From Achromobacter sp. Marseille-Q4962 (lineage in GTDB: Bacteria; Pseudomonadota; Gammaproteobacteria; Burkholderiales; Burkholderiaceae_B), in contig NZ_CALSFU010000032.1 in NCBI RefSeq assembly GCF_943737005.1, positions 1 to 37,351 of the forward strand: DNA of 37,351 bases, written 5' to 3'. Shown here one piece after another: positions 21,864 through 30,580 of the stretch. Below the pieces are notes generated by a model, which made no database searches, had not been told where the DNA came from, and worked only from the letters and a program-made list of their open reading frames with translations. How positions within the stretch are numbered: the stretch's first letter is position 1; the number at the start of each line of letters is the position of its first letter. Position numbers and translations under genes: made by a program.

Positions 21864-24284
21864 TCAGGCGCGCTGGCGGGCGCCGTGGGCGTGCACCAGG
21901 GCATCCTTGATGCGGGCAAGGCAATCGGCCACCCGGGCCTCGTCCAGCGTGACTTCAGTGTCCTGTAGCCAGAAGCGGAAGGCAAGGCTTTTCTCGGCCG
22001 CGGGCGCCGCGCCATCCTGGCTCTTTTCGCGCCACACGTCGAAGAGCCGCGCGTCCTGCACCACCGACAGTTGCGGGTCCGCCTTGACGGCCGCCGCGAC
22101 GGTATCCAGCATGGATTGCGCGGTAACGCCGGCGTCCACCCACAGGGCCAGGTCGCGCACGACCACGGGCTGGCGCGAAAGCTCGCGCACCTGGGGCAGT
22201 TCTCCGGCCGCCAGAGCGTCCACGTCCAGCTCGAACACCACGGGCGCGTGCTGCAGGTCGGCCTGCTGCGCCCAGCGCGGATGCAGTTCGCCGATCCAGC
22301 CCACCGTGCGGCCGTCAAGCTCGATGCGCGCGCTGCGGCCCGGATGCAGGGCCGGATGCTGGGCGGCCTCGAAACGCAGCCGGGGGCCGCGCGCGCCGAA
22401 CAGCGCCTGCACATCCATCTTCGCATCATAGAAATCGACCAGGCGCGCCGGCGCGCCCCACTGCTCCTCGACGGCCGGGCCCCAGGCCGCGCCGGCCAGC
22501 TTCAGGGGCTGGCGCACGCCGGCCACTTCGAGCGGACCGTCCTGCGCGGCATCGTCGCGCAAGAACACGCGGCCAAGCTCGAACAGGCGCACGCGCGACT
22601 GCTTGCGATTGGCGTTGTGGCGAATGTTGGCCACCAGGCCGCCGATGAGGCTGGACCGCATGACCGAGAGGTGGCTGGCGATGGGGTTCACCAGACGCAC
22701 GGGATTGACGTTGCCTGCGTAGTCGCGCTCCCAGTCGGCCTCCACGAAGCTGTAGTTCACCACTTCCTGGTAGTCCTGCGCGGCCGCCAGGCGGCGCAGC
22801 GCGTGGTTGCCGCGGCGCACCTCGGGCTGCGAGTACATCTTGGCGCGCGCCATGGGCGGCACGTCGGGGATGCGCTCGAAGCCATAGATGCGCGCGACTT
22901 CCTCGATCAGGTCTTCCTCGATTTCAATGTCGAAGCGGTACGAGGGCGGAATGACGACGAAGTCCTCGCCTTCGATGCGGTAGTCCAGGCCCAGGCTGGC
23001 GAAAATCCGGCCCACCTCCGTCTGCGCGACCGGCACGCCCAGCACGCGGTGGCAGCGCGCCAGCCGCATGCGCACGGGCTCGCGCCTCGGCAGGTTGACG
23101 ATCTGGTCATCGAGCGGGCCGGCCTGGCCGCCGCAGATGTCGACAATCAGGCGCGTGATGAACTCGATGTGCTCGGGGATGGTGGCATAGTCCACGCCCC
23201 GCTCGCCGCGATGGCTGGCCTCGGAGCTGAACTTGTAGCGGCGCGCGCGGCCGGCCAGGGCCTGCGGCCACCAGAACGCGGCTTCCAGGTAGATGTTGGT
23301 GGTATCGAGCGTGACGGCCGTGGCTTCGCCGCCCATGATGCCGGCCAGGCTCTCGACCTGGTCGCCGCAGGCCACCACGCCGACCTTGGGATCGAGCGTC
23401 ACGGTCTGGCCATTGAGCAGCTCCAGGGTTTCGCCCTCGCGCGCCCAGCGCACGGTGATGCCGCCCTGGATCTTGTCGAGGTCGAACACGTGCGAGGGAC
23501 GCCCCAGCTCCAGCATCACGTAGTTGGAGATGTCCACCAGGGCCGACACGGAACGCTGGCCGGCGCGCTCGAGCCGGGTCTTCATCCAGGCGGGCGTGGC
23601 GGCGCGGGCATTCACGCCGCGGATCACCCGGCCGCCGAAGCGGCCGCACAGGTCGGGCGCCTCGACCTTCACGGGCAGGCGCTCGTCCAGCGTGACGGGC
23701 ACGGCCGCCGCGGTCGGCACCGACAGCGGCGCGCCGGTCAGGGCGGCAACCTCGCGGGCCACGCCGAGTATCGACAGGCAATCGGCACGGTTGGGCGTGA
23801 GCTTCAGCGTGAACAGCGTGTCGTCCAGGTCGAGCGCCTCGCGCAGGGACTGGCCGGGCGTCAGGCCGGCCGGCAGTTCCAGCAGGCCGGCATGGTCCTG
23901 CGACAGGCCGAGTTCGCGCGCCGAGCACAGCATGCCCGAGGATTCCACGCCGCGCATCTTCGCGACGCCGATCTTCATGCCGCCGGGCAGTTCGGCGCCC
24001 ACGCGCGCCAGCGGCACGGTCAGGCCCGCGGCCGCGTTGGGCGCGCCGCAGACGATCTGCAGCAGCGCGCCGGAACCGTCGTCGACCTGGCACACGCGCA
24101 GCTTGTCCGCATTCGGATGCGGCGCGATTTCCGCAATGCGCGCCACCACCACGCCCGAGAACGGGGGCGCGGCCGGCACGGTTTCTTCGACCTCCAGGCC
24201 GGCCATGGTGAGCCGGTGCGCGAGTTCGTCGGTTGCGATCGGGGGATTGACCAGCGTACGCAGCCAGGATTCGGGAAATTGCAT
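21864..24284 (-). CDS. pheT: Phenylalanine-tRNA ligase beta subunit
   Basis: An 806-residue subunit of the (alpha-beta)2 enzyme that charges tRNA-Phe. An OB-fold tRNA-binding domain lies near residues 40-150 ([20 protein letters not shown]), then B3/B4 editing (Tyr-tRNA hydrolysis) around 210-390 and B5 around 400-475. The C-terminal part ends in an FDX-ACB anticodon-binding domain ([37 protein letters not shown]). Length and domain order are normal. It starts 13 bases after pheS and is followed by ihfA. Confidence 0.98.
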   Translation of the reverse strand: MQFPESWLRTLVNPPIATDELAHRLTMAGLEVEETVPAAPPFSGVVVARIAEIAPHPNADKLRVCQVDDGSGALLQIVCGAPNAAAGLTVPLARVGAELPGGMKIGVAKMRGVESSGMLCSARELGLSQDHAGLLELPAGLTPGQSLREALDLDDTLFTLKLTPNRADCLSILGVAREVAALTGAPLSVPTAAAVPVTLDERLPVKVEAPDLCGRFGGRVIRGVNARAATPAWMKTRLERAGQRSVSALVDISNYVMLELGRPSHVFDLDKIQGGITVRWAREGETLELLNGQTVTLDPKVGVVACGDQVESLAGIMGGEATAVTLDTTNIYLEAAFWWPQALAGRARRYKFSSEASHRGERGVDYATIPEHIEFITRLIVDICGGQAGPLDDQIVNLPRREPVRMRLARCHRVLGVPVAQTEVGRIFASLGLDYRIEGEDFVVIPPSYRFDIEIEEDLIEEVARIYGFERIPDVPPMARAKMYSQPEVRRGNHALRRLAAAQDYQEVVNYSFVEADWERDYAGNVNPVRLVNPIASHLSVMRSSLIGGLVANIRHNANRKQSRVRLFELGRVFLRDDAAQDGPLEVAGVRQPLKLAGAAWGPAVEEQWGAPARLVDFYDAKMDVQALFGARGPRLRFEAAQHPALHPGRSARIELDGRTVGWIGELHPRWAQQADLQHAPVVFELDVDALAAGELPQVRELSRQPVVVRDLALWVDAGVTAQSMLDTVAAAVKADPQLSVVQDARLFDVWREKSQDGAAPAAEKSLAFRFWLQDTEVTLDEARVADCLARIKDALVHAHGARQRA

Positions 24285-24297
24285 GATCTGCCCTGAA

Positions 24298-25320
24298 TTA
24301 TTCGTTGAACTGGCGCAGGAAGCGCAAATCGCCTTCGTAGAACTGGCGCAGGTCGTTCACGCCGTAGCGCAGCATCGTCAGGCGTTCCAGCCCGGAGCCG
24401 AAGGCGAACCCGATATAGCGCTCGGGGTCGAGGCCGAAATTGCGCACCACCTGGGGATGCACCTGCCCCGAGCCGGAAATCTCCAGCCAGCGGCCGCGGT
24501 TGGGTCCCGAGGTGAACATCATGTCGATTTCGGCCGAGGGTTCGGTGAAGGGGAAGAACGACGGGCGGAAACGCACGACGAGATCGTCGCTCTCGAAGAA
24601 GCAACGCAGGAAATCGGTATACACGCCCTTCAGGTCGGCGAAGGAAATGTCCTCCGCGATCCAGAGCCCTTCCACCTGGTGGAACATGGGCGAGTGCGTG
24701 GCGTCGCTGTCGACGCGGTAGGTGCGCCCCGGCGCGATGACCTTGATGGGCGGCTTGTGCATGCGCGCGTAGCGCACCTGCATGGGGCTGGTGTGGGTGC
24801 GCAGCAGCAGCGGCAGCCCTTCGGCGTCTTTCATGTCGACGTAGAAGGTGTCCTGCATGGAGCGCGCCGGGTGGTCCAGCGGATTGTTCAGCGCGGTGAA
24901 GTTGGTCCAGTCGTTCTCGATCTCGGGGCCGTCGGCCACGTCGAAACCGATGGAGCGGAAAATCTCTTCCACGCGCTCCCAGGTGCGGATCACCGGATGG
25001 ATGCCGCCCGGCGCGCGGCCGCGTCCCGGCAGCGTGACGTCGATGGTTTCGGAAGCCAGCCGGGCGTCGAGCTCGGCCTGCGCCAGCTCGGCGCGGCGCG
25101 CGTTGAGCAGCTCTTCGACCTTCTGCTTGGCCTGATTGATACGGCCGCCCATCTCGCGCTTCTGCTCGGGGTCGAGCTTGCCCAGCCCCTTGAGCAGCAC
25201 CGTGAGCGCCCCTTCCTTGCCCAGGAAGCGGGCCTTGGCGTTTTCGAGCGAGGCGGCGTCCGTGGCCGCGGCGAACCGTTCTTGAGCCTGGGAAACCAGG
25301 TCGTCAACCGATAGAGTCAT
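24298..25320 (-). CDS. pheS: Phenylalanine-tRNA ligase alpha subunit
   Basis: A 340-residue catalytic subunit of class II Phe-tRNA synthetase. An N-terminal coiled-coil (about 1-90) contacts tRNA. The catalytic core has GGIHPV, motif 2 [10 protein letters not shown] with [22 protein letters not shown] and motif 3 [17 protein letters not shown]. All are intact. It is preceded by a hairpin 15 bp upstream of its start and follows rplT on the same strand. Confidence 0.98.
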   Translation of the reverse strand: MTLSVDDLVSQAQERFAAATDAASLENAKARFLGKEGALTVLLKGLGKLDPEQKREMGGRINQAKQKVEELLNARRAELAQAELDARLASETIDVTLPGRGRAPGGIHPVIRTWERVEEIFRSIGFDVADGPEIENDWTNFTALNNPLDHPARSMQDTFYVDMKDAEGLPLLLRTHTSPMQVRYARMHKPPIKVIAPGRTYRVDSDATHSPMFHQVEGLWIAEDISFADLKGVYTDFLRCFFESDDLVVRFRPSFFPFTEPSAEIDMMFTSGPNRGRWLEISGSGQVHPQVVRNFGLDPERYIGFAFGSGLERLTMLRYGVNDLRQFYEGDLRFLRQFNE

Positions 25321-25334
25321 GAAATCCAGCCTTC

Positions 25335-25368
25335 AAAACGCAAACGGGGCCTTTACAGCCCCGTTTGC
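25335..25368 (-). terminator. Hairpin between rplT and pheS (partial terminator or attenuator)
   Basis: A perfect 11-bp stem: GCAAACGGGGC (25340-25350) and GCCCCGTTTGC (25358-25368), 7-nt loop, followed on the minus strand by GTTTTG. It begins 26 bp after the rplT stop. The short T-run suggests partial termination, so that synthetase genes are expressed less than the ribosomal genes. Confidence 0.65.
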
Positions 25369-25393
25369 AGCGATGCGCGATGAAAGAACGCGA

Positions 25394-25753
25394 TCAGGCA
25401 GCCAAGGCCGCCTTGGCTTGCTGCACGATGGCGGCGAAGCCCGCCTTGTCGCGCACGGCCAGATCGGCCAGCACCTTGCGATCCAGCTCGATCGCGGCCT
25501 TCTTCAGGCCGGCGATGAACACGCTGTAGCTGACGCCATGCTCGCGCACGGCGGCGTTGATGCGGGTGATCCACAGGGCGCGGAAGGTGCGCTTCTTGTT
25601 GCGGCGGTCGCGGTAGGCGTATTGGCCGGCGCGCATGACCGCCTGCTTGGCGACGCGGAACACATTGCCGCGGCGGCCGCGGTAACCCTTGGCGGCGGCG
25701 ATGACTTTCTTGTGGCGGGCGCGGGCGGTAACGCCGCGTTTGACGCGAGGCAT
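25394..25753 (-). CDS. rplT: 50S ribosomal protein L20
   Basis: A 119-residue protein beginning [20 protein letters not shown], with the L20 signature [18 protein letters not shown] in the form [17 protein letters not shown]. It binds 23S rRNA early in 50S assembly and in other bacteria represses its own operon by binding the leader mRNA upstream of rpmI. A GGGAG site precedes ATG 25753. It follows rpmI by 17 bases. Confidence 0.98.
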   Translation of the reverse strand: MPRVKRGVTARARHKKVIAAAKGYRGRRGNVFRVAKQAVMRAGQYAYRDRRNKKRTFRALWITRINAAVREHGVSYSVFIAGLKKAAIELDRKVLADLAVRDKAGFAAIVQQAKAALAA

Positions 25754-25770
25754 AGTAGATCTCCCTTAGA

Positions 25771-25968
25771 TCAAGCGAAAGGCATCATGGCCTTGACGGA
25801 GGCCACGTTGGTTTCATGGACCGCAGCCGAACCGCGCAGCTGGCGCTTGTTCTTCGTGGTCTTCTTGGTCAGGATGTGACGCTTGAACGCCTGACCACGC
25901 TTGATGGATCCGCTGCCGCGAACCTGAAAGCGCTTGGAGGCGCTTTTCTTGGTTTTCATCTTGGGCAT
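25771..25968 (-). CDS. rpmI: 50S ribosomal protein L35
   Basis: A 65-residue basic protein starting [20 protein letters not shown], with [15 protein letters not shown], all typical of L35. AGGGAA precedes ATG 25968. In related bacteria infC lies directly upstream; here the upstream gene is comM and a separate promoter (26231-26260) with a long leader is present. Confidence 0.98.
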   Translation of the reverse strand: MPKMKTKKSASKRFQVRGSGSIKRGQAFKRHILTKKTTKNKRQLRGSAAVHETNVASVKAMMPFA

Positions 25969-26224
25969 GATGATTCCCTAAAAACTCATTGTTGATTTGA
26001 CATGGCGCGAGGTGCCCGCCGCAGCGGCCCGCCCGGGATTCCGGCAGACTCTGATGGCTGCGCCAGGACTTTCGTGACCTGTTGCCACTTCTGTGGTACT
26101 GCTTTGGGGTACTGCTCTTGCTGGGGTACTGCTCTTGCGTTACTGCTTTCAGTGCTGCTTCCGGGCATGGCTCCGTCCGCAGCGTTTCCCCTCCCCGTCA
26201 GTAAGCCTGCCGGATCCGGGAAAG
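25969..26224 (-). other. Predicted long 5' leader of the rpmI-rplT mRNA, with a possible 60-codon upstream ORF
   Basis: From the promoter at 26231-26260 transcription would start near 26224, leaving about 255 nt before rpmI. The leader holds direct repeats with AGCAGTACC and an open frame of 60 codons (26168 to 25986, start MPGSSTESSNARAVPQQEQY) that ends 17 bases before rpmI. Its ribosome site is poor (GGAG only two bases from ATG). The leader is the expected place for L20 autoregulation. I cannot assign a known L20 leader structure. Confidence 0.5.
26106..26138. repeat. 16-bp direct repeat, 17-bp period, in the rpmI leader
   Basis: GGGGTACTGCTCTTGC occurs perfectly at 26106-26121 and 26123-26138. 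The core GGTACTGCT appears again at 26095-26103, and an imperfect one at 26139-26147. In the leader RNA (minus strand) the unit reads AGCAGTACC. Confidence 0.85.
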
Positions 26225-26230
26225 CCTTTG

Positions 26231-26260
26231 ATTATATGGTGATTTCCCTGATTTTGTCGA
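26231..26260 (-). promoter_or_regulatory. Near-consensus sigma-70 promoter of rpmI-rplT
   Basis: On the minus strand TCGACA (26260-26255) is followed after 18 bases by a perfect TATAAT (26236-26231). It lies just after the comM stop (26279). It gives rpmI-rplT-pheS-pheT-ihfA a promoter independent of thrS-infC. Confidence 0.85.
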
Positions 26261-26278
26261 GCGGGGCCCCGCGCGGGT

Positions 26279-27790
26279 TCAATCGCCCGGGCGGCGGTAC
26301 TGCACGGCCTGGGCCACATGGCGCGCGGACAGGCGCTCCGCCTCCTCCAGATCGGCGATGGTGCGCGCCACCCGCAGCGCCCGGTGCATTGCCCGGGCCG
26401 AGCCGCCCAGCCGCCGCATGGCCTGCAGGAGCAGGTCGCGCGCGGCGCCTTCCAGCGGGCAATGCCGCTCCAGCGCCGGGCCTTCCAGGCGCGCATTGGG
26501 CACGCCCTGGCGCGCCATTTGCCGCAGGCGGCACGCCGCGACCCGCGCGCGGACCGCGTCCGACGTTTCGCCGGGCGCGGCGTCCAGCGCCGCGAGGTCG
26601 GTGGGCGGCAGGGCAATGTGCAGATCGATGCGGTCCAGCAGCGGCCCCGAGACGCGCGAGGCATAGCGGGCGGCCTGGTCGGGCGTGCAGGCGCACGATC
26701 TCGCGGGGTGCCCGCGCCAGCCGCAGGGACAGGGATTCATGGCCGCCACCAGCTGGAACCGGGCCGGGAAAACCGCGCGCGCCAGCGATCGCGAAATCAC
26801 CACCCTGCCCGCTTCCAGCGGCTCGCGCAGGGCCTCCAGGCTGGCCCGGCTGAATTCGGGAAGCTCGTCGAGGAACAGCACGCCGTTGTGCGCCAGGCTG
26901 ATCTCGCCCGGCCGCGGGCGGCTGCCTCCGCCCACCAGCGCCGCCGCCGAGGCGCAATGATGGGGCGCGCGGAACGGCGGCGCGGCGGCCGGCGCATCGG
27001 CCAGGCCAGCCAGCCCCGCCACGGCGGCCGTTTCCAGCGCCTGCATGCGCGACAGCGGCGGCAGCAGCCCGGGCAGGCGTTGCGCAAGCATGCTCTTGCC
27101 CGCGCCCGGCGGCCCCACCATGAGCAGGCTGTGCGCGCCCGCCGCCGCGATTTCCAGCGCCCGCCGCGCCGCCGGCTGCCCGCGCACGTCGGACAGGCAG
27201 GGAACCGGCTCCCCGGCCGGCCAGGGACGCGGCACCGCGTCGGGCAGACCGCGCGCGCCGGCCAGGTGGGCCGCCACGTCGGCCAGCGTCCTGGCCGACA
27301 GCACGCGCAGGCCGGGCACCCAGGCCGCATGCTCGGCGCTGCCGGCGGGCAGGATCAGCGTGCCGCCCGGCAGATCGCCGGCCACGCCCAGCGCAATGGC
27401 GAGGGGCGCGGCCACGGGAACCAGGGCGCCGGTCAGGGACAGCTCGCCCGCCAGCACCAGGTCGGCCCATGGGGCGGGGCCGTCGCTCGCCGCAGCCTCG
27501 GCGAGTTGGCCGGAGGCCAGCAGCAGGCCCACGGCCATGGGCAGGTCGAAGCGGCCCGACTCCTTGGGCAGGTCGGCCGGGGACAGGTTGACGGTAATGC
27601 GTCCGGGCGGAAACTCGAAGCCGCTGTTGATGAGCGCGGCTCGGACCCGTTCCCGGCTTTCGCGCACCTCGGTGTCGGCCAGGCCCACGATGTTGAAGCT
27701 GGGCAGGCCCGGTCCCAGATGGGTCTCCACGCGCACGGCGAGCGCATTCAGTCCGCACAGGGCGCGGCTGGCGAGTACGGCCAGGGTCAA
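26279..27790 (-). CDS. comM: ComM/YifB-type AAA+ helicase (Mg-chelatase-like family)
   Basis: A 503-residue hexameric ATPase. The N-terminal Lon-like domain has VETHLGPGLPSFNIVGLADT and ITVNLSPADLPKESGRFDL. Walker A is GPPGAGKSM, Walker B VLFLDELPEF, and a zinc-finger-like segment NPCPCGWRGHPARSCAC is followed by RVSGPLLDRIDLHI (sensor and arginine finger region). ComM drives branch migration of the D-loop during integration of transforming DNA. I choose TTG 27790 (GGAG eight bases upstream), which starts at the normal N-terminus; the frame continues to 27862 but crosses the terminator behind ubiK. Downstream is the rpmI promoter. Confidence 0.93.
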   Translation of the reverse strand: MTLAVLASRALCGLNALAVRVETHLGPGLPSFNIVGLADTEVRESRERVRAALINSGFEFPPGRITVNLSPADLPKESGRFDLPMAVGLLLASGQLAEAAASDGPAPWADLVLAGELSLTGALVPVAAPLAIALGVAGDLPGGTLILPAGSAEHAAWVPGLRVLSARTLADVAAHLAGARGLPDAVPRPWPAGEPVPCLSDVRGQPAARRALEIAAAGAHSLLMVGPPGAGKSMLAQRLPGLLPPLSRMQALETAAVAGLAGLADAPAAAPPFRAPHHCASAAALVGGGSRPRPGEISLAHNGVLFLDELPEFSRASLEALREPLEAGRVVISRSLARAVFPARFQLVAAMNPCPCGWRGHPARSCACTPDQAARYASRVSGPLLDRIDLHIALPPTDLAALDAAPGETSDAVRARVAACRLRQMARQGVPNARLEGPALERHCPLEGAARDLLLQAMRRLGGSARAMHRALRVARTIADLEEAERLSARHVAQAVQYRRPGD

Positions 27791-27833
27791 TCTAGAGTCT
27801 CCGCAGATGTCCTGCGGCGAGTATGCACAAGAA

Positions 27834-27857
27834 ACGGGCCGCGTTCGGGCGGCCCGT
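27834..27857 (-). terminator. Hairpin between ubiK and comM
   Basis: A 9-bp stem: ACGGGCCGC (27834-27842) and GCGGCCCGT (27849-27857), 6-nt loop, followed on the minus strand by TTCTTG. It starts about 40 bp after the ubiK stop. Confidence 0.65.
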
Positions 27858-27895
27858 GACATTTGCGTCAGCCCCTTGCGCGGGGCCGCGGCGCG

Positions 27896-28150
27896 TTATT
27901 TGGCGTCCAGGGCCGCCAGACGCTCTTCCAGTTGCTGGACCTGCGCGGCCAGCTGGTCGACCCGGGCGCGGGTGCGCGCGAGCAGGTCGGCCTGCACGTC
28001 GAACTCCTCGCGCGTGACGAGGTCGAGCCGCGCGAACGCCTGCGTCATCATGGCGCGGACATTGCGCTCGACATCGGCGGCCGGACTGCGCGCGATGAGA
28101 TCGGAAATGTTCTTCTGAAGATCTTCCATCCATTGGGTGCGGTTGTTCAT
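27896..28150 (-). CDS. ubiK: UbiK accessory factor for ubiquinone synthesis (BMFP domain)
   Basis: An 84-residue protein of the BMFP/DUF526 family (E. coli YqiC/UbiK). It has an amphipathic N-terminal helix (WMEDLQKNISDLIARSP), an AFARLDLVTREEFDVQADLL linker and a C-terminal trimeric coiled coil (LAAQVQQLEERLAALDAK). It supports the UbiJ/Ubi complex in aerobic ubiquinone synthesis and interacts with membranes. A strong AGGGAGG site precedes ATG 28150. The pair ubiK-comM next to glnK-amtB is common in Burkholderiales. Confidence 0.92.
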   Translation of the reverse strand: MNNRTQWMEDLQKNISDLIARSPAADVERNVRAMMTQAFARLDLVTREEFDVQADLLARTRARVDQLAAQVQQLEERLAALDAK

Positions 28151-28234
28151 GGCGGCCTCCCTGCCGTTACTGCTATCTGAAACTCGCGATAACGCAAGTG
28201 TAGTGCCTGCGGGAGCCGGGCACGGCCGCCGCGC

Positions 28235-28320
28235 AAAAAAAGTGGGCGGACCGCTTGCGGTGACCGCCCATCAAAGCACAGGAGAAAACCGGGCTGCCCG
28301 CGTGGCAACCCCCTACCAAC
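28235..28320 (-). ncRNA. Candidate small RNA ending in a strong terminator
   Basis: On the minus strand the order is: an 8-bp hairpin GGGTTGCC/GGCAGCCC (plus 28304-28311 and 28291-28298), a single-stranded linker GGTTTTCTCCTGTGCTTTGA (28290-28271) with the anti-Shine-Dalgarno motif TCTCCT, then a 12-bp terminator hairpin (28243-28270, 2-nt bulge) and seven Ts (28235-28241). No minus-strand gene lies within 600 bp upstream, so the terminator needs another transcript. The 5' end cannot be fixed; TTGTTG and AAGAAT spaced by 17 bases near 28435 and 28412 are a weak promoter option. Could instead be a leader of ubiK. Confidence 0.5.
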
Positions 28321-28474
28321 AATCCGCGCCCGGCCATGCCGGACGGCTCGGCGCCTGGCGCGGAAACCGGAAACAGCCCCCTCGCCTTACACACCGTACT
28401 GGATCGATTCTTCTGCACGCCGGGCCGCGCAACAAGCGAGTCCGTGTAAACCCTCGTATCAGGCCGGACCCGCG

Positions 28475-28619
28475 CCGGGCCGTTTCCGCGGCCCGGACCG
28501 CCGGCGCCGGCGCCGGGCCCCGCCGCCGCGCGAGCCCCGGCCCGCCTGCGTTTGCCGCCCGCCCGGGCCGGCCGGCGGCGCGTCTCCGCCTTTCCCGCGG
28601 GCCGCGCAAACGCGCGGCC
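28475..28619. other. Very GC-rich gene-free stretch with hairpins
   Basis: Part of the 707-bp gap 28151-28857. It contains CCGGGCCG (28475-28482) with CGGCCCGG (28489-28496), and GGCCGCGC (28600-28607) with GCGCGGCC (28612-28619), plus tandem GGCGCC units near 28502-28516. Open frames here have no start site or codon pattern worth calling. It separates the small-RNA candidate from the glnK control region. Confidence 0.5.
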
Positions 28620-28693
28620 ACGCCCCAAGAAACCGCAACAATTCCTCAAGAAAACAGTACGTTTGGTTGCAAGACCGTAATTCACCACGTTTT

Positions 28694-28770
28694 GCACCGA
28701 AGCGATGCGACCGGCCTGGTTTGGCACCATTGCAGTGCCTGACCAGCGGCTGCCGGCACAACTTCGGCGC
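28694..28770. promoter_or_regulatory. NtrC-like enhancer sites upstream of glnK
   Basis: The NtrC consensus is GCAC-N7-GTGC. Matches are: 28724-28738 (both half-sites exact), 28694-28708 (GCAC-N7-ATGC) and 28756-28770 (GCAC-N7-GCGC). Centres lie 30 and 32 bp apart, three helical turns, and 50-120 bp upstream of the sigma-54 promoter. This suits cooperative binding of phosphorylated NtrC at low nitrogen. Confidence 0.7.
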
Positions 28771-28801
28771 GTTCCCCCCGGACGGCGGCGGAACCGCCGC
28801 A

Positions 28802-28817
28802 TGGCACGGATATTGCT
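28802..28817 (+). promoter_or_regulatory. Sigma-54 promoter of glnK-amtB
   Basis: TGGCACG (28802-28808), four bases, then TTGCT (28813-28817) matches the -24/-12 consensus TGGCACG-N4-TTGCW exactly. Transcription would start near 28828, about 30 nt before the glnK ATG. Confidence 0.9.
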
Positions 28818-28824
28818 TGAATGA

Positions 28825-29196
<372 letters not shown>

Positions 29197-29226
29197 ATAA
29201 ATAAAGACTCATTGGAGCCTGAAAAA

Positions 29227-30465
29227 ATGGATAAAGCAGATATTTCCTGGTTGCTCGTCTCTACCCTGCTTGTACTGATGATGGCCGTACCCGGCCTGGC
29301 GATGTTCTATGGCGGCCTGGTGCGCAGCAAGAATGTGCTGTCGGTGTTGCTGCAAGTGCTCTGCACGTTCGCGCTGGCCCTGGTGCTCTGGTTCATCTAC
29401 GGCTATTCGCTGGCTTTCACGGAAGGCAACGCCTTCTTCGGCGGCCTGTCGCGCGTCTTCTTCTCCGGCATCTTCACGCCGGCCGACGGCAAGTTCGCCA
29501 TGTCCAACAGCCTGACCGAGTTGCTGTTCGCCTCGTTCCAGGCCACGTTCGCGGGCATCACCTGCGCGCTGGTCGTGGGCAGCTTCGCCGAGCGCGCGCG
29601 CTTCTCCGCCGTGCTGGTCTTCACCGCGATCTGGTTCACCTTCGCCTACGTGCCCATCGCGCACATGGTCTGGTTCGCGTCCGAAACCGCGCCTGGCCTG
29701 CTCAATGCGCGCGGCGCGCTGGACTTCGCCGGCGGCACGGTGGTGCACATCAACGCGGGCATCGCCGGCCTGGTGGGCGCCTACGTCGTGGGCAAGCGCG
29801 TGGGCTACGGCCGCGAGGCCATGCAGCCGCACAACCTGCCCATGACTTACGTCGGCGCCATGCTGCTGTGGGTGGGCTGGTTCGGCTTCAACGCCGGCTC
29901 CTCGCTGGCCGCCAACGAAGGCGCCACGCTGGCCTTCTTCAACACCATGATCGCCACCGCGGGCGCCGTGCTGGCCTGGCTCTTCACCGAGTGGGCCGTC
30001 AAGGGCAAGCCCTCGATGCTGGGCGCGGCCTCGGGCGCCGTGGCCGGCCTGGTGGGCATCACTCCGGCCGCCGGCCTGGTGGGCCCGGCGGGCGCGCTCA
30101 TCATCGGCATCGCCGCCGGCATCATCTGCGTGTGGGGCGTGAACGGCCTGAAGCGCCTGCTGCGCGCCGACGATGCGCTGGACGTGTTCGGCGTGCACGG
30201 CGTGGGCGGCATCGTAGGCGCCCTGCTGACCGGCGTGTTCAACGCCCAGGCCCTGGGCGGCCCGGGCCTGGCCGAGCCCGGCATGATCCTGGGCCAGGTG
30301 TGGGTGCAGCTCGAAGGCGTGCTGCTGACCATCGTGTGGTCGGCCATCGTGGCCTGGATCGCCTACAAGATCGCCAACGCCCTGTGCGGACTGCGCGTGC
30401 CCGAAGACCAGGAACGCGAGGGCCTGGACGTCACCAGCCACGGCGAATCGGCCTACCACAGCTGA
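29227..30465 (+). CDS. amtB: Ammonium transporter
   Basis: A 412-residue trimeric Amt/Rh channel of the inner membrane with 11 helices. The twin pore histidines are His174 (GGTVVHINAGIAGL) and His324 (VFGVHGVGGIVGALL); AMFYGGLVRSKN near residue 30 and the C-terminal GlnK-contact tail are typical. It conducts ammonium under nitrogen limitation. There is no signal peptide, unlike E. coli AmtB. GGAG lies ten bases before ATG 29227; a TTG at 29212 in frame is less likely. It is followed by a strong terminator. Confidence 0.97.
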   Translation: MDKADISWLLVSTLLVLMMAVPGLAMFYGGLVRSKNVLSVLLQVLCTFALALVLWFIYGYSLAFTEGNAFFGGLSRVFFSGIFTPADGKFAMSNSLTELLFASFQATFAGITCALVVGSFAERARFSAVLVFTAIWFTFAYVPIAHMVWFASETAPGLLNARGALDFAGGTVVHINAGIAGLVGAYVVGKRVGYGREAMQPHNLPMTYVGAMLLWVGWFGFNAGSSLAANEGATLAFFNTMIATAGAVLAWLFTEWAVKGKPSMLGAASGAVAGLVGITPAAGLVGPAGALIIGIAAGIICVWGVNGLKRLLRADDALDVFGVHGVGGIVGALLTGVFNAQALGGPGLAEPGMILGQVWVQLEGVLLTIVWSAIVAWIAYKIANALCGLRVPEDQEREGLDVTSHGESAYHS

Positions 30466-30518
30466 TCAGGCCCCCGCGCTTCCCGGCCCCTGAGGCGCCG
30501 GGAGGCCGCCGGCCCCAA

Positions 30519-30558
30519 GCAAAACGCCCGCGGGAATGCCTTCCCGCGGGCGTTTTGC
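30519..30558. terminator. Strong bidirectional terminator between amtB and ptsI
   Basis: A perfect 18-bp stem: 30519-30536 with 30541-30558 around a TGCC loop; the arm contains AAAACGCCCGCGGGAA, so both directions end in TTTT within the stem. It serves amtB on plus and ptsI on minus. Confidence 0.92.
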
Positions 30559-30580
30559 CTTTCGTGCCGCTTGCGCGCCG

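Noticed and set aside
22071..24296. 741-codon open frame on the plus strand across pheT
   Set aside because: Antisense shadow of pheT with His/Gln/Ala-rich composition and no ribosome site; pheT is intact.
25353..25574. A pheM-like leader peptide before pheS (IAFFHR frame)
   Set aside because: The only real start of this frame lies far inside rplT in another frame; no start codon with a ribosome site near the Phe codons.
28722..28733. TGGCAC-CA-TTGCA as a second sigma-54 promoter
   Set aside because: Spacing between the two elements is two bases short; the same bases fit an NtrC-type dyad better.
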